A program made the position numbers and the translations under genes. The notes under the pieces were generated by a model, which saw nothing but the letters and a program-made list of their open reading frames with translations, did not search any database and was not told where the DNA came from. From NCBI GenBank assembly GCA_024277475.1, contig JAJRVC010000701.1:1-18278 (forward strand): a stretch of 18,278 nt of DNA, read 5' to 3'. This stretch comes from Deltaproteobacteria bacterium. GTDB taxonomy: Bacteria > Desulfobacterota > Desulfobacteria > Desulfobacterales > JAFDCJ01. Below, in pieces: positions 1-7,848 of the stretch; the first letter of the stretch is position 1; every line of letters starts with the position of its first letter.

Positions 1-771
1 CCACTGGTGGTGGCCGGTGGTGCCGGACCGAACCACGCCTGTATGTTTGCCCGGGAACTCGATATTCCCATTATGATCATCCCCAAAGAATCTTCCATTT
101 TCTGTGCGGCGGGAATGTTGAGATCCGACCTCAAACATGATTTTGTGCACACTTATGCAATCTTGCTGCAGGATGCAGACCCAGCCACGTTTAAGCGAAT
201 ATTTGATGAAATGAAATTCGAAGGCTCTAAATTGCTGCGCTCGGAGGGAATCGTTAAAGACCGGGTTCAATACCTCTTTTCCCTTGACCTGCGTTATGTA
301 AAACAATATCACGAAGTCAGCGTTGAAATCACCTCCGGAGAAGTCCAACAGCATCGTCTCTACACCATCACCGGCCGTTTTCATAAGCAGCATAAAAGCC
401 TCTATGGCTATTGTCTGGAGGACGAGGGGGCGCCGGTGGAGCTGATCAACCTCAGACTGGTGTGTATCGGCAAGACGCAAAAACCCGAATTTCGGCAGGA
501 AGATTTTAATGGCAGCGATCCGTCCGATGCGCTAAAAGAGTCCAGAAATATTTTTGTGCCACAACAAAAGAACTTCCGGCAGGTGGAAGTATTTGACGGC
601 GACAAGCTTAAATTCGGCAACAGAATTTGCGGGCCTGCTTTGGTTGAGCAGGTGAACACGACGGCGTTTGTAACCTCCGAATACAATCTGATGGTTGATA
701 GATATGGTTCTTATACAATGTATTTGAAAGGCAAGGAGGAAGAGGTTGAGAAGAGAATTCTGGATTTTTAA
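1..771 (+). CDS. Hydantoinase/5-oxoprolinase-type subunit A (HyuA family), 3' part
   Basis: This is the C-terminal part of a HyuA/acetone carboxylase beta-type protein, an ATP-dependent amidohydrolase or carboxylase subunit acting on hydantoins, 5-oxoproline or ketones in the cytoplasm. The gene enters from before base 1: the frame is open through the first codons, so the GTG at 7 is not a start. The visible 257 residues begin with the glycine-rich VVAGGAGPNHACMFARELDI segment, the conserved end of the family's hydantoinase domain. A stretch LDLRYVKQYHEVSVEI follows, and the tail RICGPALVEQ...NTTAFV...DRYGSYTMYL matches the usual closing beta-rich domain. The IPKESSIFCAAGM segment aligns with the family's usual Pro-rich stretch before the Leu-Asp segment. 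Substrate cannot be assigned. The B subunit is not downstream, so it would be upstream or absent. Liv-type transporter genes follow after 92 bases, which suggests that the imported compound feeds this enzyme (inference). Confidence 0.9.
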   Translation, partial: PLVVAGGAGPNHACMFARELDIPIMIIPKESSIFCAAGMLRSDLKHDFVHTYAILLQDADPATFKRIFDEMKFEGSKLLRSEGIVKDRVQYLFSLDLRYVKQYHEVSVEITSGEVQQHRLYTITGRFHKQHKSLYGYCLEDEGAPVELINLRLVCIGKTQKPEFRQEDFNGSDPSDALKESRNIFVPQQKNFRQVEVFDGDKLKFGNRICGPALVEQVNTTAFVTSEYNLMVDRYGSYTMYLKGKEEEVEKRILDF

Positions 772-863
772 ATGAACGAGGGACATCCCGCCATGGCAGG
801 GATTCGATCTGTTTATATGGATTAAAATGATATGCCGCGAACTTCGATATTTATGTACACAAT

Positions 864-1655
864 ATGACGACGCAGATGAATGAATCTATTTTTAAAGTAG
901 AAAATATTTCCATCAGTTTCGGCGGACTGCAGGCGGTTGATGATTGTTCGTTTAATATACGAAACGGTGATATTTTTTCACTTATCGGACCCAATGGGGC
1001 CGGGAAAACGACCATCTTCAACATGATCAATGCTTTATACAAGCCGGACAGCGGACGAATATTGCTGGAAGGTGAAGATCTGGTTCCCCTGAAACCGCAC
1101 CAGATCGCCAAACGCGGCATTGCCCGGACATTTCAGAATATAGAGCTGTTCGACCAAATGACCGTGATTGAGAATGTTCTGATCGGACGGCATTTTTTTT
1201 TCAGAACGAGTGTTCTGGCCAGTTTTTTTTCTTTTGCCGGATTCAACGCTGAAGAGAAACAGAATAAAAAGCAGGCTGTCGAGATCCTCGATTTTCTGGA
1301 ATTAATGCCCTTTCAGGATCATAAGGTGGCGGATCTGGCCTTCGGGATTCAAAAACGAGTGGAGATGGCCCGGGCCCTGGCGATGAATCCCCAACTTCTG
1401 CTTCTGGATGAACCCGCCGGCGGGCTGAATCCCCAGGAAACCGAGCATTTGATGCAAATTATCAAATCCATCCGGGATGAAAGAGGCATTTCACTGCTGC
1501 TGGTGGAACATGACATGCACCTGGTCATGGGGCTTTCCGACCGGATATGTGTGCTGCATTTTGGTGTAAAAATTGCCGAAGGCACACCCCGAGAGATTCA
1601 ACAGGACCCCAAAGTGATAGAGGCCTATCTGGGAACCGGCGCCCGGAAGCGATAA
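864..1655 (+). CDS. livG: Branched-chain amino acid/amide ABC transporter ATPase LivG (set B)
   Basis: Cytoplasmic ATPase of a Liv/HAAT-type importer that powers uptake together with LivF and the LivH/LivM permeases. The 263 residues contain Walker A GPNGAGKT (42-49), a Q-loop in RTFQN (Q91), a LivG-style signature LAFGIQKR (158-165), Walker B LLLLDEP (178-184) and the H-loop histidine H216 in LLVEHDMHL. The GGLNP after Walker B and the AYLGTG end are typical of LivG rather than LivF. The start is uncertain: ATG at 864 and an in-frame ATG at 876 are both possible, and no strong ribosome site precedes either. livF follows 116 bases downstream. The coding sequence holds two long T runs, 1193-1201 and 1223-1230, which encode Phe repeats in a variable part of the protein. 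Set B permeases and binding protein lie on the opposite strand at 2656-5988. Confidence 0.93.
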   Translation: MTTQMNESIFKVENISISFGGLQAVDDCSFNIRNGDIFSLIGPNGAGKTTIFNMINALYKPDSGRILLEGEDLVPLKPHQIAKRGIARTFQNIELFDQMTVIENVLIGRHFFFRTSVLASFFSFAGFNAEEKQNKKQAVEILDFLELMPFQDHKVADLAFGIQKRVEMARALAMNPQLLLLDEPAGGLNPQETEHLMQIIKSIRDERGISLLLVEHDMHLVMGLSDRICVLHFGVKIAEGTPREIQQDPKVIEAYLGTGARKR

Positions 1656-1771
1656 GTTACTCGTTATGCCGGATGGGCTGTGGAAGGTTTACTGGAAAGG
1701 ATGCACATCTCTTAAAACCACGCTTTTGTATAAGTGCAACTAATTTTTTAGAATTCTCGATGAGCTAACCC

Positions 1772-2482
1772 ATGCTTAAACTTGATTCCATCGAGTCGTA
1801 TTACGGAAAAATTCAGGCCCTCAAGGGAATAAGTCTGGAAATTCCAGCCGGAGGGATTATTGCCATTCTGGGAGCCAACGGTGCCGGCAAGAGCACAGCG
1901 TTGCGGACCATCTCGGGCCTAATCCGGCCGGCACGTGGGCGGATATTTTTCCAGGGAAAACCGATTCACAGGGTGTCGCCTCACAAGATCGTACGTCTTG
2001 GAATATGTCAGGTGCCGGAAGGCCGGGATGTCTTCATGGGGTTGACTGTTCAGGAAAACTTAAAAATGGGCGCCTTTACCCGCAAAGACAGCAAAGAGGT
2101 TCAGGAAAATATGGAGCGAATTTACGTTTCGTTTCCCATTTTAAAAGAAAGATTTCGCCAGCAGGCCGGAACACTAAGTGGCGGAGAACAACAAATGCTG
2201 GTGATTGCTCGGGGGCTGATGTCGAACCCAAAGCTCATGTTGCTCGATGAACCTTCGCTGGGTTTAGCCCCGTTGATGGTTGAGGAAATATTTCAGATTA
2301 TCAAGAAGATCAATCAGGAAGGGGTCACCATCCTGCTTGTGGAGCAAAACGCCAATATGGCACTTCAGACCGCACAATATGGTTATGTCATGGAAACCGG
2401 GCATATTGCCCTGCACGACACGGCGGAGAACCTCATCGCAAACGACTATGTCAGGCAAGTTTACTTAGGAGCAAGTCAGTAG
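1772..2482 (+). CDS. livF: Branched-chain amino acid/amide ABC transporter ATPase LivF (set B)
   Basis: Second ATPase of the set B Liv-type importer. At 236 residues it has normal LivF length. It shows Walker A GANGAGKS (34-41), the signature LSGGEQ (135-140), Walker B LMLLDEPSLGLAP (from 155), and the LivF-specific LLVEQNANM, in which Gln replaces the switch histidine. The ending VRQVYLGAS is also typical of LivF. It pairs with livG upstream on the same strand. The gene ends at a terminator-like hairpin shared with the convergent livK. Confidence 0.93.
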   Translation: MLKLDSIESYYGKIQALKGISLEIPAGGIIAILGANGAGKSTALRTISGLIRPARGRIFFQGKPIHRVSPHKIVRLGICQVPEGRDVFMGLTVQENLKMGAFTRKDSKEVQENMERIYVSFPILKERFRQQAGTLSGGEQQMLVIARGLMSNPKLMLLDEPSLGLAPLMVEEIFQIIKKINQEGVTILLVEQNANMALQTAQYGYVMETGHIALHDTAENLIANDYVRQVYLGASQ

Positions 2483-2613
2483 ATACCCGGGTCCAGCGAG
2501 CCCTGCTTTGACTCACTCCTTGAAGAGACTTACTTTATAGCGGCTATGCTTAAATCCGAATTTCGCAATCTGGAACAAAAGCGCTGAAACAGAAACAAGA
2601 TCAAATGTTAAGC

Positions 2614-2649
2614 AAAGGCAAGGGAGAGATTCTTACTCCCCTGCCTTTT
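2614..2649. terminator. Bidirectional rho-independent terminator between convergent livF and livK
   Basis: AAAGGCA (2614-2620) pairs perfectly with TGCCTTT (2642-2648), and inside it GGGAG (2622-2626) pairs with CTCCC (2636-2640). The one mismatch is A2621/C2641 and the loop is 9 bases (2627-2635). A T run closes the + direction and A/T bases close the other. It lies 131 bases past the livF stop and 7 bases past the livK stop, as expected for a shared terminator. Confidence 0.8.
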
Positions 2650-2655
2650 CCATTG

Positions 2656-3864
2656 CTAATCTAAAGGCACGAGTTTGCCGTCTTTCAAAGTCAGCCAGCC
2701 TGAGATGGGTCGGAAGATTCCTTTTTGAACTTCGACCATAAAGCCGGAATTTTGAGCCAGGTGATCGGTCGCTGAAAAACTTACTGCAGGAATAATCCCG
2801 TTCTGCCAGTCCTTTATCCCTTCAAGGGCGGCTATATAGCTTTCCCGTGTCAAATTTTTGCCCGCTCTTTTAAGGCCTTCCACAAAAATTTTGGCATAAA
2901 AGTAGCCATAGAGGCTGTACCGGTTCGGCGTTTTGTCCCTGTCTTTACCGTATTTTTCCATGATTTCCCTGTATTCGACGACCGCCGGGTCGTTGGAATT
3001 GACCGGATCAGGCCATAAAGACAAACCCCATATCCCTTCGCCGACTCCGCCCGACAGGTTTATATATTTTTCATCCGTCAGGGGCCCGGAAGATATGATT
3101 CTGGTGTCCTTCCAGCCCTGTTTGTGAGCCTCTTTGAGGAAAGACGCTCCCGGGGGAGGCGTGGCAACGAGCAGGCAGGCATCGAGATTTGCATTGCGGA
3201 GTTTGGCAACCTGGGCACTGAGATCCTTGGCTCCCCTTTTGTAGGATTCTGCTGCAGCCAGTTTTAAGCCGAATTTTGCCAGCGTCTTGATAGCAGGATC
3301 CCTGAAGGTATAACCGTATTTGTCGTCTTGGTACAGGATTCCGATTCTTTTGAACCCTTTGATCTTCACCAGCCAGGTGACCACAAGTTCGGATTGATTC
3401 GGATAGGGTGTAAATGATGTAAAAATAGTCTTTTGACCGGAAATGGATACGCCCTGAAAAGGGAAGAGCAGAGGAACTTTATTTTTAGTCAGAAATTTGA
3501 CGGTCGCCATGACGGCACCGGTTCCCTGGGAAGCAACAATGGCAAATACCTTATCCTGATCCACAAGGCGTTTGGTATTGGCCACCGCATTTTGGGGTTT
3601 ATAGCCGTCGTCGTAATACTGGGTGAGGATTTTTCTGCCGTGAACCCCGCCCTGGGCGTTAATATATCCAAAGTAAGCTTCCAGTCCATTGTTGACCAGT
3701 TGGGTACCCGGATAGACCAGGGGACCGGAGAAGCTGTTGGAGCATCCCACAAGGACCGAAGTGTCCGTCACACCGACTTCGGCGAAAGCGCTGTTTACCG
3801 TGAAAATAAAAATCACCAGGAGAATTGCTCCCAGCACCGAAAATTTTCTAAAACGATTCATCAT
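2656..3864 (-). CDS. livK: Periplasmic substrate-binding protein, LivK family (set B)
   Basis: Periplasmic binding protein (Peripla_BP_6 family) that presents substrate to a Liv-type importer. The 402-residue product opens with a signal peptide: basic MMNRFRKF, a hydrophobic stretch, and a likely cleavage after NSAFA near residue 28. The mature part starts EVGVTDTSVLVG, then SFSGPLVYPGTQLVNNGLEAYFGYIN and QGGVHGRKI, the typical first lobe, followed by RIGILYQDDKYGYTFRD. A strong AGGAGG site (complement of 3870-3875) stands just before the ATG pair and decides the start. It is last in the livH-livM-livK run on this strand. A 290-base spacer with repeats separates it from livM. The ligand cannot be told from sequence. 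Confidence 0.92.
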   Translation of the reverse strand: MMNRFRKFSVLGAILLVIFIFTVNSAFAEVGVTDTSVLVGCSNSFSGPLVYPGTQLVNNGLEAYFGYINAQGGVHGRKILTQYYDDGYKPQNAVANTKRLVDQDKVFAIVASQGTGAVMATVKFLTKNKVPLLFPFQGVSISGQKTIFTSFTPYPNQSELVVTWLVKIKGFKRIGILYQDDKYGYTFRDPAIKTLAKFGLKLAAAESYKRGAKDLSAQVAKLRNANLDACLLVATPPPGASFLKEAHKQGWKDTRIISSGPLTDEKYINLSGGVGEGIWGLSLWPDPVNSNDPAVVEYREIMEKYGKDRDKTPNRYSLYGYFYAKIFVEGLKRAGKNLTRESYIAALEGIKDWQNGIIPAVSFSATDHLAQNSGFMVEVQKGIFRPISGWLTLKDGKLVPLD

Positions 3865-3902
3865 AATGTCCTCCTTTCAAAATGGTTTGTAATAGTTCAG
3901 CC

Positions 3903-3958
3903 ACTAAAGCACAAAGATTTTTCCGAGACTGCGCTCGGAAAAAATGGCCCCGCGGGGC
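3903..3958. repeat. Intergenic inverted-repeat element with AAAGCACAAAGA-type flank
   Basis: TTTTTCCGAG (3918-3927) and CTCGGAAAAA (3934-3943) form a perfect 10-bp stem with a 6-base loop. It is followed at once by the perfect 12-bp palindrome GCCCCGCGGGGC (3947-3958) and preceded by ACTAAAGCACAAAGA. The hairpin ends in A rather than T on either strand, so it is not a normal terminator. It lies between livM and livK of set B on the transcribed strand and could act as an mRNA-stabilising or processing stem (inference), or be a dispersed repeat. Confidence 0.6.
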
Positions 3959-4087
3959 AGTTAAGGCATCTAAAAGCGATTGAGCAAGTTATAATTTTCA
4001 GTGTTCAGCACTCACTTTCCCTCATATTAAACTACACATAGTTGGAACAGCGAACCGCAGAATCCTCCAAAGGCGGACTGTAAGCAT

Positions 4088-4145
4088 CGAATATTGAATA
4101 TCGAAGGAAGGAAACGCTTCGCTAAATCTTTTTAAAACAGACAGA
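4088..4145. repeat. Degenerate TTGAATAT-type intergenic repeat, copy 1
   Basis: CGAATATTGAATATCGAAGG is followed by TCGCTA, a T run, TAAAACAGACAG. The block at 9782-9854 has the same order of pieces: GAATACTGACG, ATTGAACATTGAATATTTAA, TCGCTA, a T run, TAAATCGACAG. Both lie in spacers before or after Liv genes. The rest of the 3959-4154 spacer shows nothing else I can support. Confidence 0.45.
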
Positions 4146-4154
4146 ATACATTCT

Positions 4155-5105
4155 CTATTCAGGCTTGAAAAATCTTTCCTTGAAATCATAGATCATTCCG
4201 CTGATTCCCCGGGGCATGAAGATCATAAACACGATCAGAGAGATGCCAAAGATAAAGATTTGAAGATCCAGCAGTCCGGCCAATACCTGCTGCATGCCGG
4301 TGAGGATGACGGCGCCGATGATGGAACCCAATATTGAAGCCATGCCGCCGATAACGATCATGGCGATGAAATCCATGGACAATTCCAAGGTGAAGGCATC
4401 CGGCGAAAGGAAGGTAATCAGATAAGCGAACAACCCCCCGGCAACACCGGTATAAAAAGCGCTGACAGCAAACGCTATGGTTTTATATTTGGCTAGGTCG
4501 ATACCGATGGTCTGGGCGGCAATTTCGCTTTCCCGCAATGCGATAAAGGCGCGGCCAATATAGCCGTTTACCAGATTTTTTGCCAAAATTGTCAGAACAA
4601 TCGTCACTGAAATGACCAGATAATACAGCCTGAGATCGTTGTCGAAGGCGAAACCGGCGATGGTGGCGGTTGGAACGTTAAATCCATCATCCCCACCCGT
4701 TAAAGAACTCCACTGCAGGATAACCTCACTGATCACGACACCGAATGCCATGGTTGCCATGGCAATATAGAAACCTTTCAATCTTAAGATAGGTATTCCC
4801 AAAATGAATCCAATAATCCCGGTAAACAGACCCGCCAGCAGTAGGATTACGGGACAGGGGAGCCATTCCACCAGGGTGCCGGCGATGGCGGTAAAATACG
4901 CCCCCAGAGCCAGAAATCCGGCATGCCCGGCAGCGATCTGGCCGGTGTATCCCATCAGGAGGTTTAAACCCAGCGAGACCAGGGCATAAACCGCCAGAAG
5001 GCTGAGGAGGAAAGTGTAGTATTTACCCAAAAAGAGGGGCAAAACCAGCAGTGTGACTCCAACGGCTGCCCAGCTCAGTATTTTAAAATTTCCCGATGGC
5101 TGCAT
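4155..5105 (-). CDS. livM: Branched-chain amino acid/amide ABC transporter permease LivM (set B)
   Basis: Inner-membrane permease of the Liv/HAAT importer, partner of LivH. The 316-residue protein is strongly hydrophobic with about eight to ten membrane segments. It has the LivM signature GLNLLMGYTGQIAAGHAGFL near residues 46-65, then GIPILRLKGFYIAMATMAFG and the cytoplasmic EAA-like loop FIALRESEIAAQTIGID before AFYTGVAGGL. The tail IFMPRGISGMIYDF is the usual family ending. It starts 16 bases after the livH stop, so the two are co-transcribed. The ribosome site is weak, fitting translational coupling. Confidence 0.93.
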   Translation of the reverse strand: MQPSGNFKILSWAAVGVTLLVLPLFLGKYYTFLLSLLAVYALVSLGLNLLMGYTGQIAAGHAGFLALGAYFTAIAGTLVEWLPCPVILLLAGLFTGIIGFILGIPILRLKGFYIAMATMAFGVVISEVILQWSSLTGGDDGFNVPTATIAGFAFDNDLRLYYLVISVTIVLTILAKNLVNGYIGRAFIALRESEIAAQTIGIDLAKYKTIAFAVSAFYTGVAGGLFAYLITFLSPDAFTLELSMDFIAMIVIGGMASILGSIIGAVILTGMQQVLAGLLDLQIFIFGISLIVFMIFMPRGISGMIYDFKERFFKPE

Positions 5106-5121
5106 TTAAAAAAATACCTGT

Positions 5122-5988
5122 CTAAACCCGGATAAAGCGCTCCACTCCCATGATCCCCCTGGGCCGGATAACCAGCACGATGAAAATTATCATGAAGGGG
5201 ACGATGTTTTTAACCTGGGAGGGAAGATATAGCGGGGCCAGATTGTCGATGACACCTAGGAGCAGGCCGCCGATGATGGCACCCGGTATGCTGCCCCATC
5301 CGCCCAATATGGCTGCCGCAAAGCCGTTGATAACCACCACACCCATGTGTGTGCTCAAAAAAAACACGGGCGCCATAAGGATACCTGCGACCGCGGCCAC
5401 TAAAAAACTGATGGCCCACGTTACCGCAAAGGATTGATTGACGTTAACGCCCATAAGCAGCGATGCATTTTGACTTTCACTTACCGCCCGCATGGCCGTC
5501 CCGTAACGGGTGTATTTAAAGAAAATATAGAGTACCAGCATGAGCACAACCGTCGTTGCGATGTTCCCAAGGCCGATCAAATCAATTGTTGCGGTTCCAA
5601 TGGTAATGGTTTCATCCGGGAAAATACTGGGGTAGGGATAGTCATTGTGGCTCCAGATAAAGCCGGCCGCACTTTTCATGACAATCGACAAACCCAGTGT
5701 AATGATGAAAATATTGAAATGGGGTGCGCGCATGGCAGGTCGGATAATCAGCCGCTCCACAATTATTCCTAAAACTGCCGAAATGATGAGGGTCAGTACA
5801 ATGGCCAAAGGAAGAGATAAACCCATGAGATTGAAAAAAGTGAAGCCGATAAAAGCCGAGATCATGGACATTTCGCCCTGGGCGAAGTTCACATGTTCCG
5901 TCGTGCTGTATATTAAGGCCAGTCCCAGAGCTACAAGGGCGTAAATACTGCCTGTGGCAAGACCGCTGAATATAACCTGAAGCAGCAT
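5122..5988 (-). CDS. livH: Branched-chain amino acid/amide ABC transporter permease LivH (set B)
   Basis: Inner-membrane permease, LivH type, 288 residues with several hydrophobic helices. The N-terminal GLATGSIYALVALGLALIYS and HVNFAQGEMSMISAF are the hallmark LivH segments, and AMRAVSESQNASLLMGVNV is the coupling loop that meets the ATPases. The protein ends VIRPRGIMGVERF. An AAAGGAG site stands 5-6 bases before the ATG and supports the start. It heads the set B livH-livM pair. The 149-base spacer to livF of set A shows no clear terminator, so read-through from set A is possible. Confidence 0.93.
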   Translation of the reverse strand: MLLQVIFSGLATGSIYALVALGLALIYSTTEHVNFAQGEMSMISAFIGFTFFNLMGLSLPLAIVLTLIISAVLGIIVERLIIRPAMRAPHFNIFIITLGLSIVMKSAAGFIWSHNDYPYPSIFPDETITIGTATIDLIGLGNIATTVVLMLVLYIFFKYTRYGTAMRAVSESQNASLLMGVNVNQSFAVTWAISFLVAAVAGILMAPVFFLSTHMGVVVINGFAAAILGGWGSIPGAIIGGLLLGVIDNLAPLYLPSQVKNIVPFMIIFIVLVIRPRGIMGVERFIRV

Positions 5989-6137
5989 CCGATCTCCTTT
6001 ACGGGTCAGCCGGTAAATTCAGAAAAATCAGAAGACGGGGAACAGGGCGGTGTCCCGATATATCTTCTATCATAAGGTGTTGATGGTCATATCACATGGT
6101 ATGTTTAAGTCAATGGAAAAGGCCGGACAGATGCCGA

Positions 6138-6854
6138 TCAAATTCCTAAAAAGGCTTCCCGGAACATATCACTTTCAAGAAGCTCTTTGCCGCTGCCCTG
6201 GCCTACAATTCGGCCGGTCTGCAGGACGTATCCCCGGTCGGCCAGGTCCAGGGCTTCGCGTACATTTTGTTCCACCAGCAGGATGGTGATGCCTTTTTCC
6301 TTGAGTTTGCGGACCGTGTCTAATACCTCGTCCACTAGAAGCGGGGCCAGGCCTAATGAAGGTTCGTCCAACATCAGGATTTCAGGTCCGGACATCAAAC
6401 CGCGACCGATGGCCACCATTTGCTGCTCGCCGCCGGACAGGGTGGAGGTCGGCTGGTTTTGCCGTTCTTTCAATTTCGGAAAGAGGGTGTAAACGAATTC
6501 AAGATTTTGTTGTACTTGTTGCACGTCACTGAGAATGTAGGCTCCCAGAAAGAGATTTTCTTCAACGGATAAGGGCCCGAAGAGCATTTTTTCTTCCGGT
6601 ACGTAAACAATTCCCATGCGGACAATTTCTTCCGTGCGCAACGTTTGAATCTCCCGGCCCTTAAACAGGATACGGCCTTCAAAGGCGGGCTGGGTTCCCA
6701 TCACGGCGCGCAACAGCGTTGATTTCCCCGCACCGTTGGAACCGACAACACAGGCAGTTTCTCCGGAATTTACGTTTAAAGAAATTCCCTGCAGTATCGG
6801 CAGACCGGAATAACGGACCTTGATATTTTCGATTTCAAGGATTTTATCAGTCAT
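6138..6854 (-). CDS. livF: Branched-chain amino acid/amide ABC transporter ATPase LivF (set A)
   Basis: LivF-type ATPase of the set A importer. The 238 residues contain Walker A GSNGAGKS (38-45), signature LSGGEQ (139-144), Walker B ILMLDEPSLGLAP (from 159) and the LivF-type LLVEQNVREA. The start has an AAGG site in CTAAGGTAATTC. Upstream of that site a 140-base tract of GGTTCAR repeats separates it from livG, an unusual gap inside what is otherwise a tightly packed operon. The repeats may lower coupling between livG and livF (inference). Confidence 0.93.
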   Translation of the reverse strand: MTDKILEIENIKVRYSGLPILQGISLNVNSGETACVVGSNGAGKSTLLRAVMGTQPAFEGRILFKGREIQTLRTEEIVRMGIVYVPEEKMLFGPLSVEENLFLGAYILSDVQQVQQNLEFVYTLFPKLKERQNQPTSTLSGGEQQMVAIGRGLMSGPEILMLDEPSLGLAPLLVDEVLDTVRKLKEKGITILLVEQNVREALDLADRGYVLQTGRIVGQGSGKELLESDMFREAFLGI

Positions 6855-6874
6855 GAATTACCTTAGTGCTTCGC

Positions 6875-7014
6875 GGTTCAGGGTTCAGGGTTCAGAGTTC
6901 AGGGTTCAAAGGTTCAGGGTTCAAGGTTCAGGGTTCAGGGTTCAAGGTTCAGAGTTCAGGGTTCAAGGTTCAGGGGTTCAAGGTTCAGGGTTCAGGGTTC
7001 AGGGTTCAAAGGTT
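6875..7014. repeat. Near-heptameric tandem repeat, (GGTTCAR)n, about 20 units
   Basis: Twenty consecutive GTTCA/GTTA cores occur here. Most units are 7 bases (GGGTTCA, AGGTTCA, GAGTTCA) and a few are 8 (AAGGTTCA, GGGGTTCA). The tract fills most of the spacer between livG and livF of set A. Units are too short and contiguous to be CRISPR repeats. A shorter relative occurs at 17949-17989 between two Dpp genes. On the mRNA strand the tract reads TGAACCY and could expand or contract by slippage. Confidence 0.9.
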
Positions 7015-7037
7015 ACAACCGATGGGTACTGGGTGCT

Positions 7038-7109
7038 CGTCCATCGTCCATCATCCTTCTTTCCTCGTCCTTCTTCCTTCGTCCCTCTTCTTTCGTCCCT
7101 CATCCCTCG
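7038..7109. repeat. Purine-rich simple repeat running into the livG 3' end
   Basis: On the - strand this is a degenerate GGACGARGA/GAAAGAAG tract; on the + strand it reads CGTCC, ATCGTCC, CTCGTCC, TTCGTCCC, CATCCC units. It overlaps the last 20 or so codons of livG and supplies its charged tail. It adjoins the GGTTCAR tract, so the two simple-repeat families form one compound block. Confidence 0.75.
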
Positions 7110-7848
7110 CTAAACTGTGTTCCCTAACATATCGTTCCCCCAGATAAGCCTTAATGACTGCAGGATCCTTGGCAATGTCGGCGGGATTGCCTTCGGCAAT
7201 TTTCCGGCCGTAATCCAGCACGATGACCCGGTCACTGACCTTCATTACCAGTTGCATTACATGTTCGATGAGGACCACCGTCACTCCAAGTTCATGATGG
7301 ACGTGTCTGATACTGGCCATAATTTCTTCAACCTCACCGGGGTTCAGACCGGCCGCCACTTCGTCGAGCAATAGCAGTTTGGGATCAGAACCCAGGGCGG
7401 TGGCCATGGTTACCCGTTTTTGGGCTGCTACCGGCAATTCACTGACCTGGTATTCGCAGAGATCCTGCAGGTTCAGATAGGTTATAATTTCATCGGCGCG
7501 GGATTTGGCCTTCAGCCGGGAGCCGGTTCGCATGAAACAGCCGACCCTCACATTTTCTGCAACCGTAAGATCTCCAGCGGCGGCGTATACCTGAAAAGTG
7601 CGCGCCAGACCGAGTCTGGCTACCTCATAGGCTTTTAAACGTGTTATGTCGGTACCATCGAAAACGATCCGGCCGGAGGTAACCGGGTGCAGGCCGGAGA
7701 TGCAGTTAAACAGCGTCGTCTTGCCGGCGCCGTTGGGACCGATGAGGCCTAAAAGCTTACCCTTTTCGAGGGTAAAGGAAATATCATCGTTGGCCCGCAA
7801 TCCACCAAAATTCTTGGTTACCTGCTGAACTTCGAGCAATGCCGTCAA
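7051..7848 (-). CDS. livG: Branched-chain amino acid/amide ABC transporter ATPase LivG (set A), repeat-derived tail
   Basis: LivG-type ATPase with Walker A GPNGAGKT (37-44), a Q-loop in RTFQ, Walker B LLLLDEV (158-164) and switch histidine H196. The signature position reads LPVAAQKR (138-145) instead of a Gly-containing LSYGEQ/LAYGQ form, and Val follows the catalytic Glu; from memory this variant occurs in part of the LivG family. The family core ends at AYLGERY (residue 240). The last 25 residues, rich in Arg, Lys, Asp, Glu and Gly, come from the purine repeat. The start is TTG at 7846-7848, overlapping the livM stop as TTGA, with GGAGG eight bases before it, so translation is coupled to livM. 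Confidence 0.9.
   Translation of the reverse strand: MTALLEVQQVTKNFGGLRANDDISFTLEKGKLLGLIGPNGAGKTTLFNCISGLHPVTSGRIVFDGTDITRLKAYEVARLGLARTFQVYAAAGDLTVAENVRVGCFMRTGSRLKAKSRADEIITYLNLQDLCEYQVSELPVAAQKRVTMATALGSDPKLLLLDEVAAGLNPGEVEEIMASIRHVHHELGVTVVLIEHVMQLVMKVSDRVIVLDYGRKIAEGNPADIAKDPAVIKAYLGERYVREHSLARDEGRKKRDEGRRTRKEG

Noticed and set aside
781..803. Small hairpin after the HyuA-type gene (ATCCCGCC/GGCAGGGAT)
   Set aside because: Short, with a bulge and a tiny loop and no T run; not convincing as a terminator.
3918..3943. Rho-independent terminator
   Set aside because: The stem is perfect, but A rather than T follows it on both strands, so it is listed as a repeat element.
5989..6137. Spacer between set A livF and set B livH as a terminator or promoter region
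   Set aside because: Only a weak bulged pairing (GGGAACA/TGTCCC) is present; no clear promoter or terminator seen.
6875..7014. CRISPR array
   Set aside because: Units are 7-8 bases and contiguous with no spacers.
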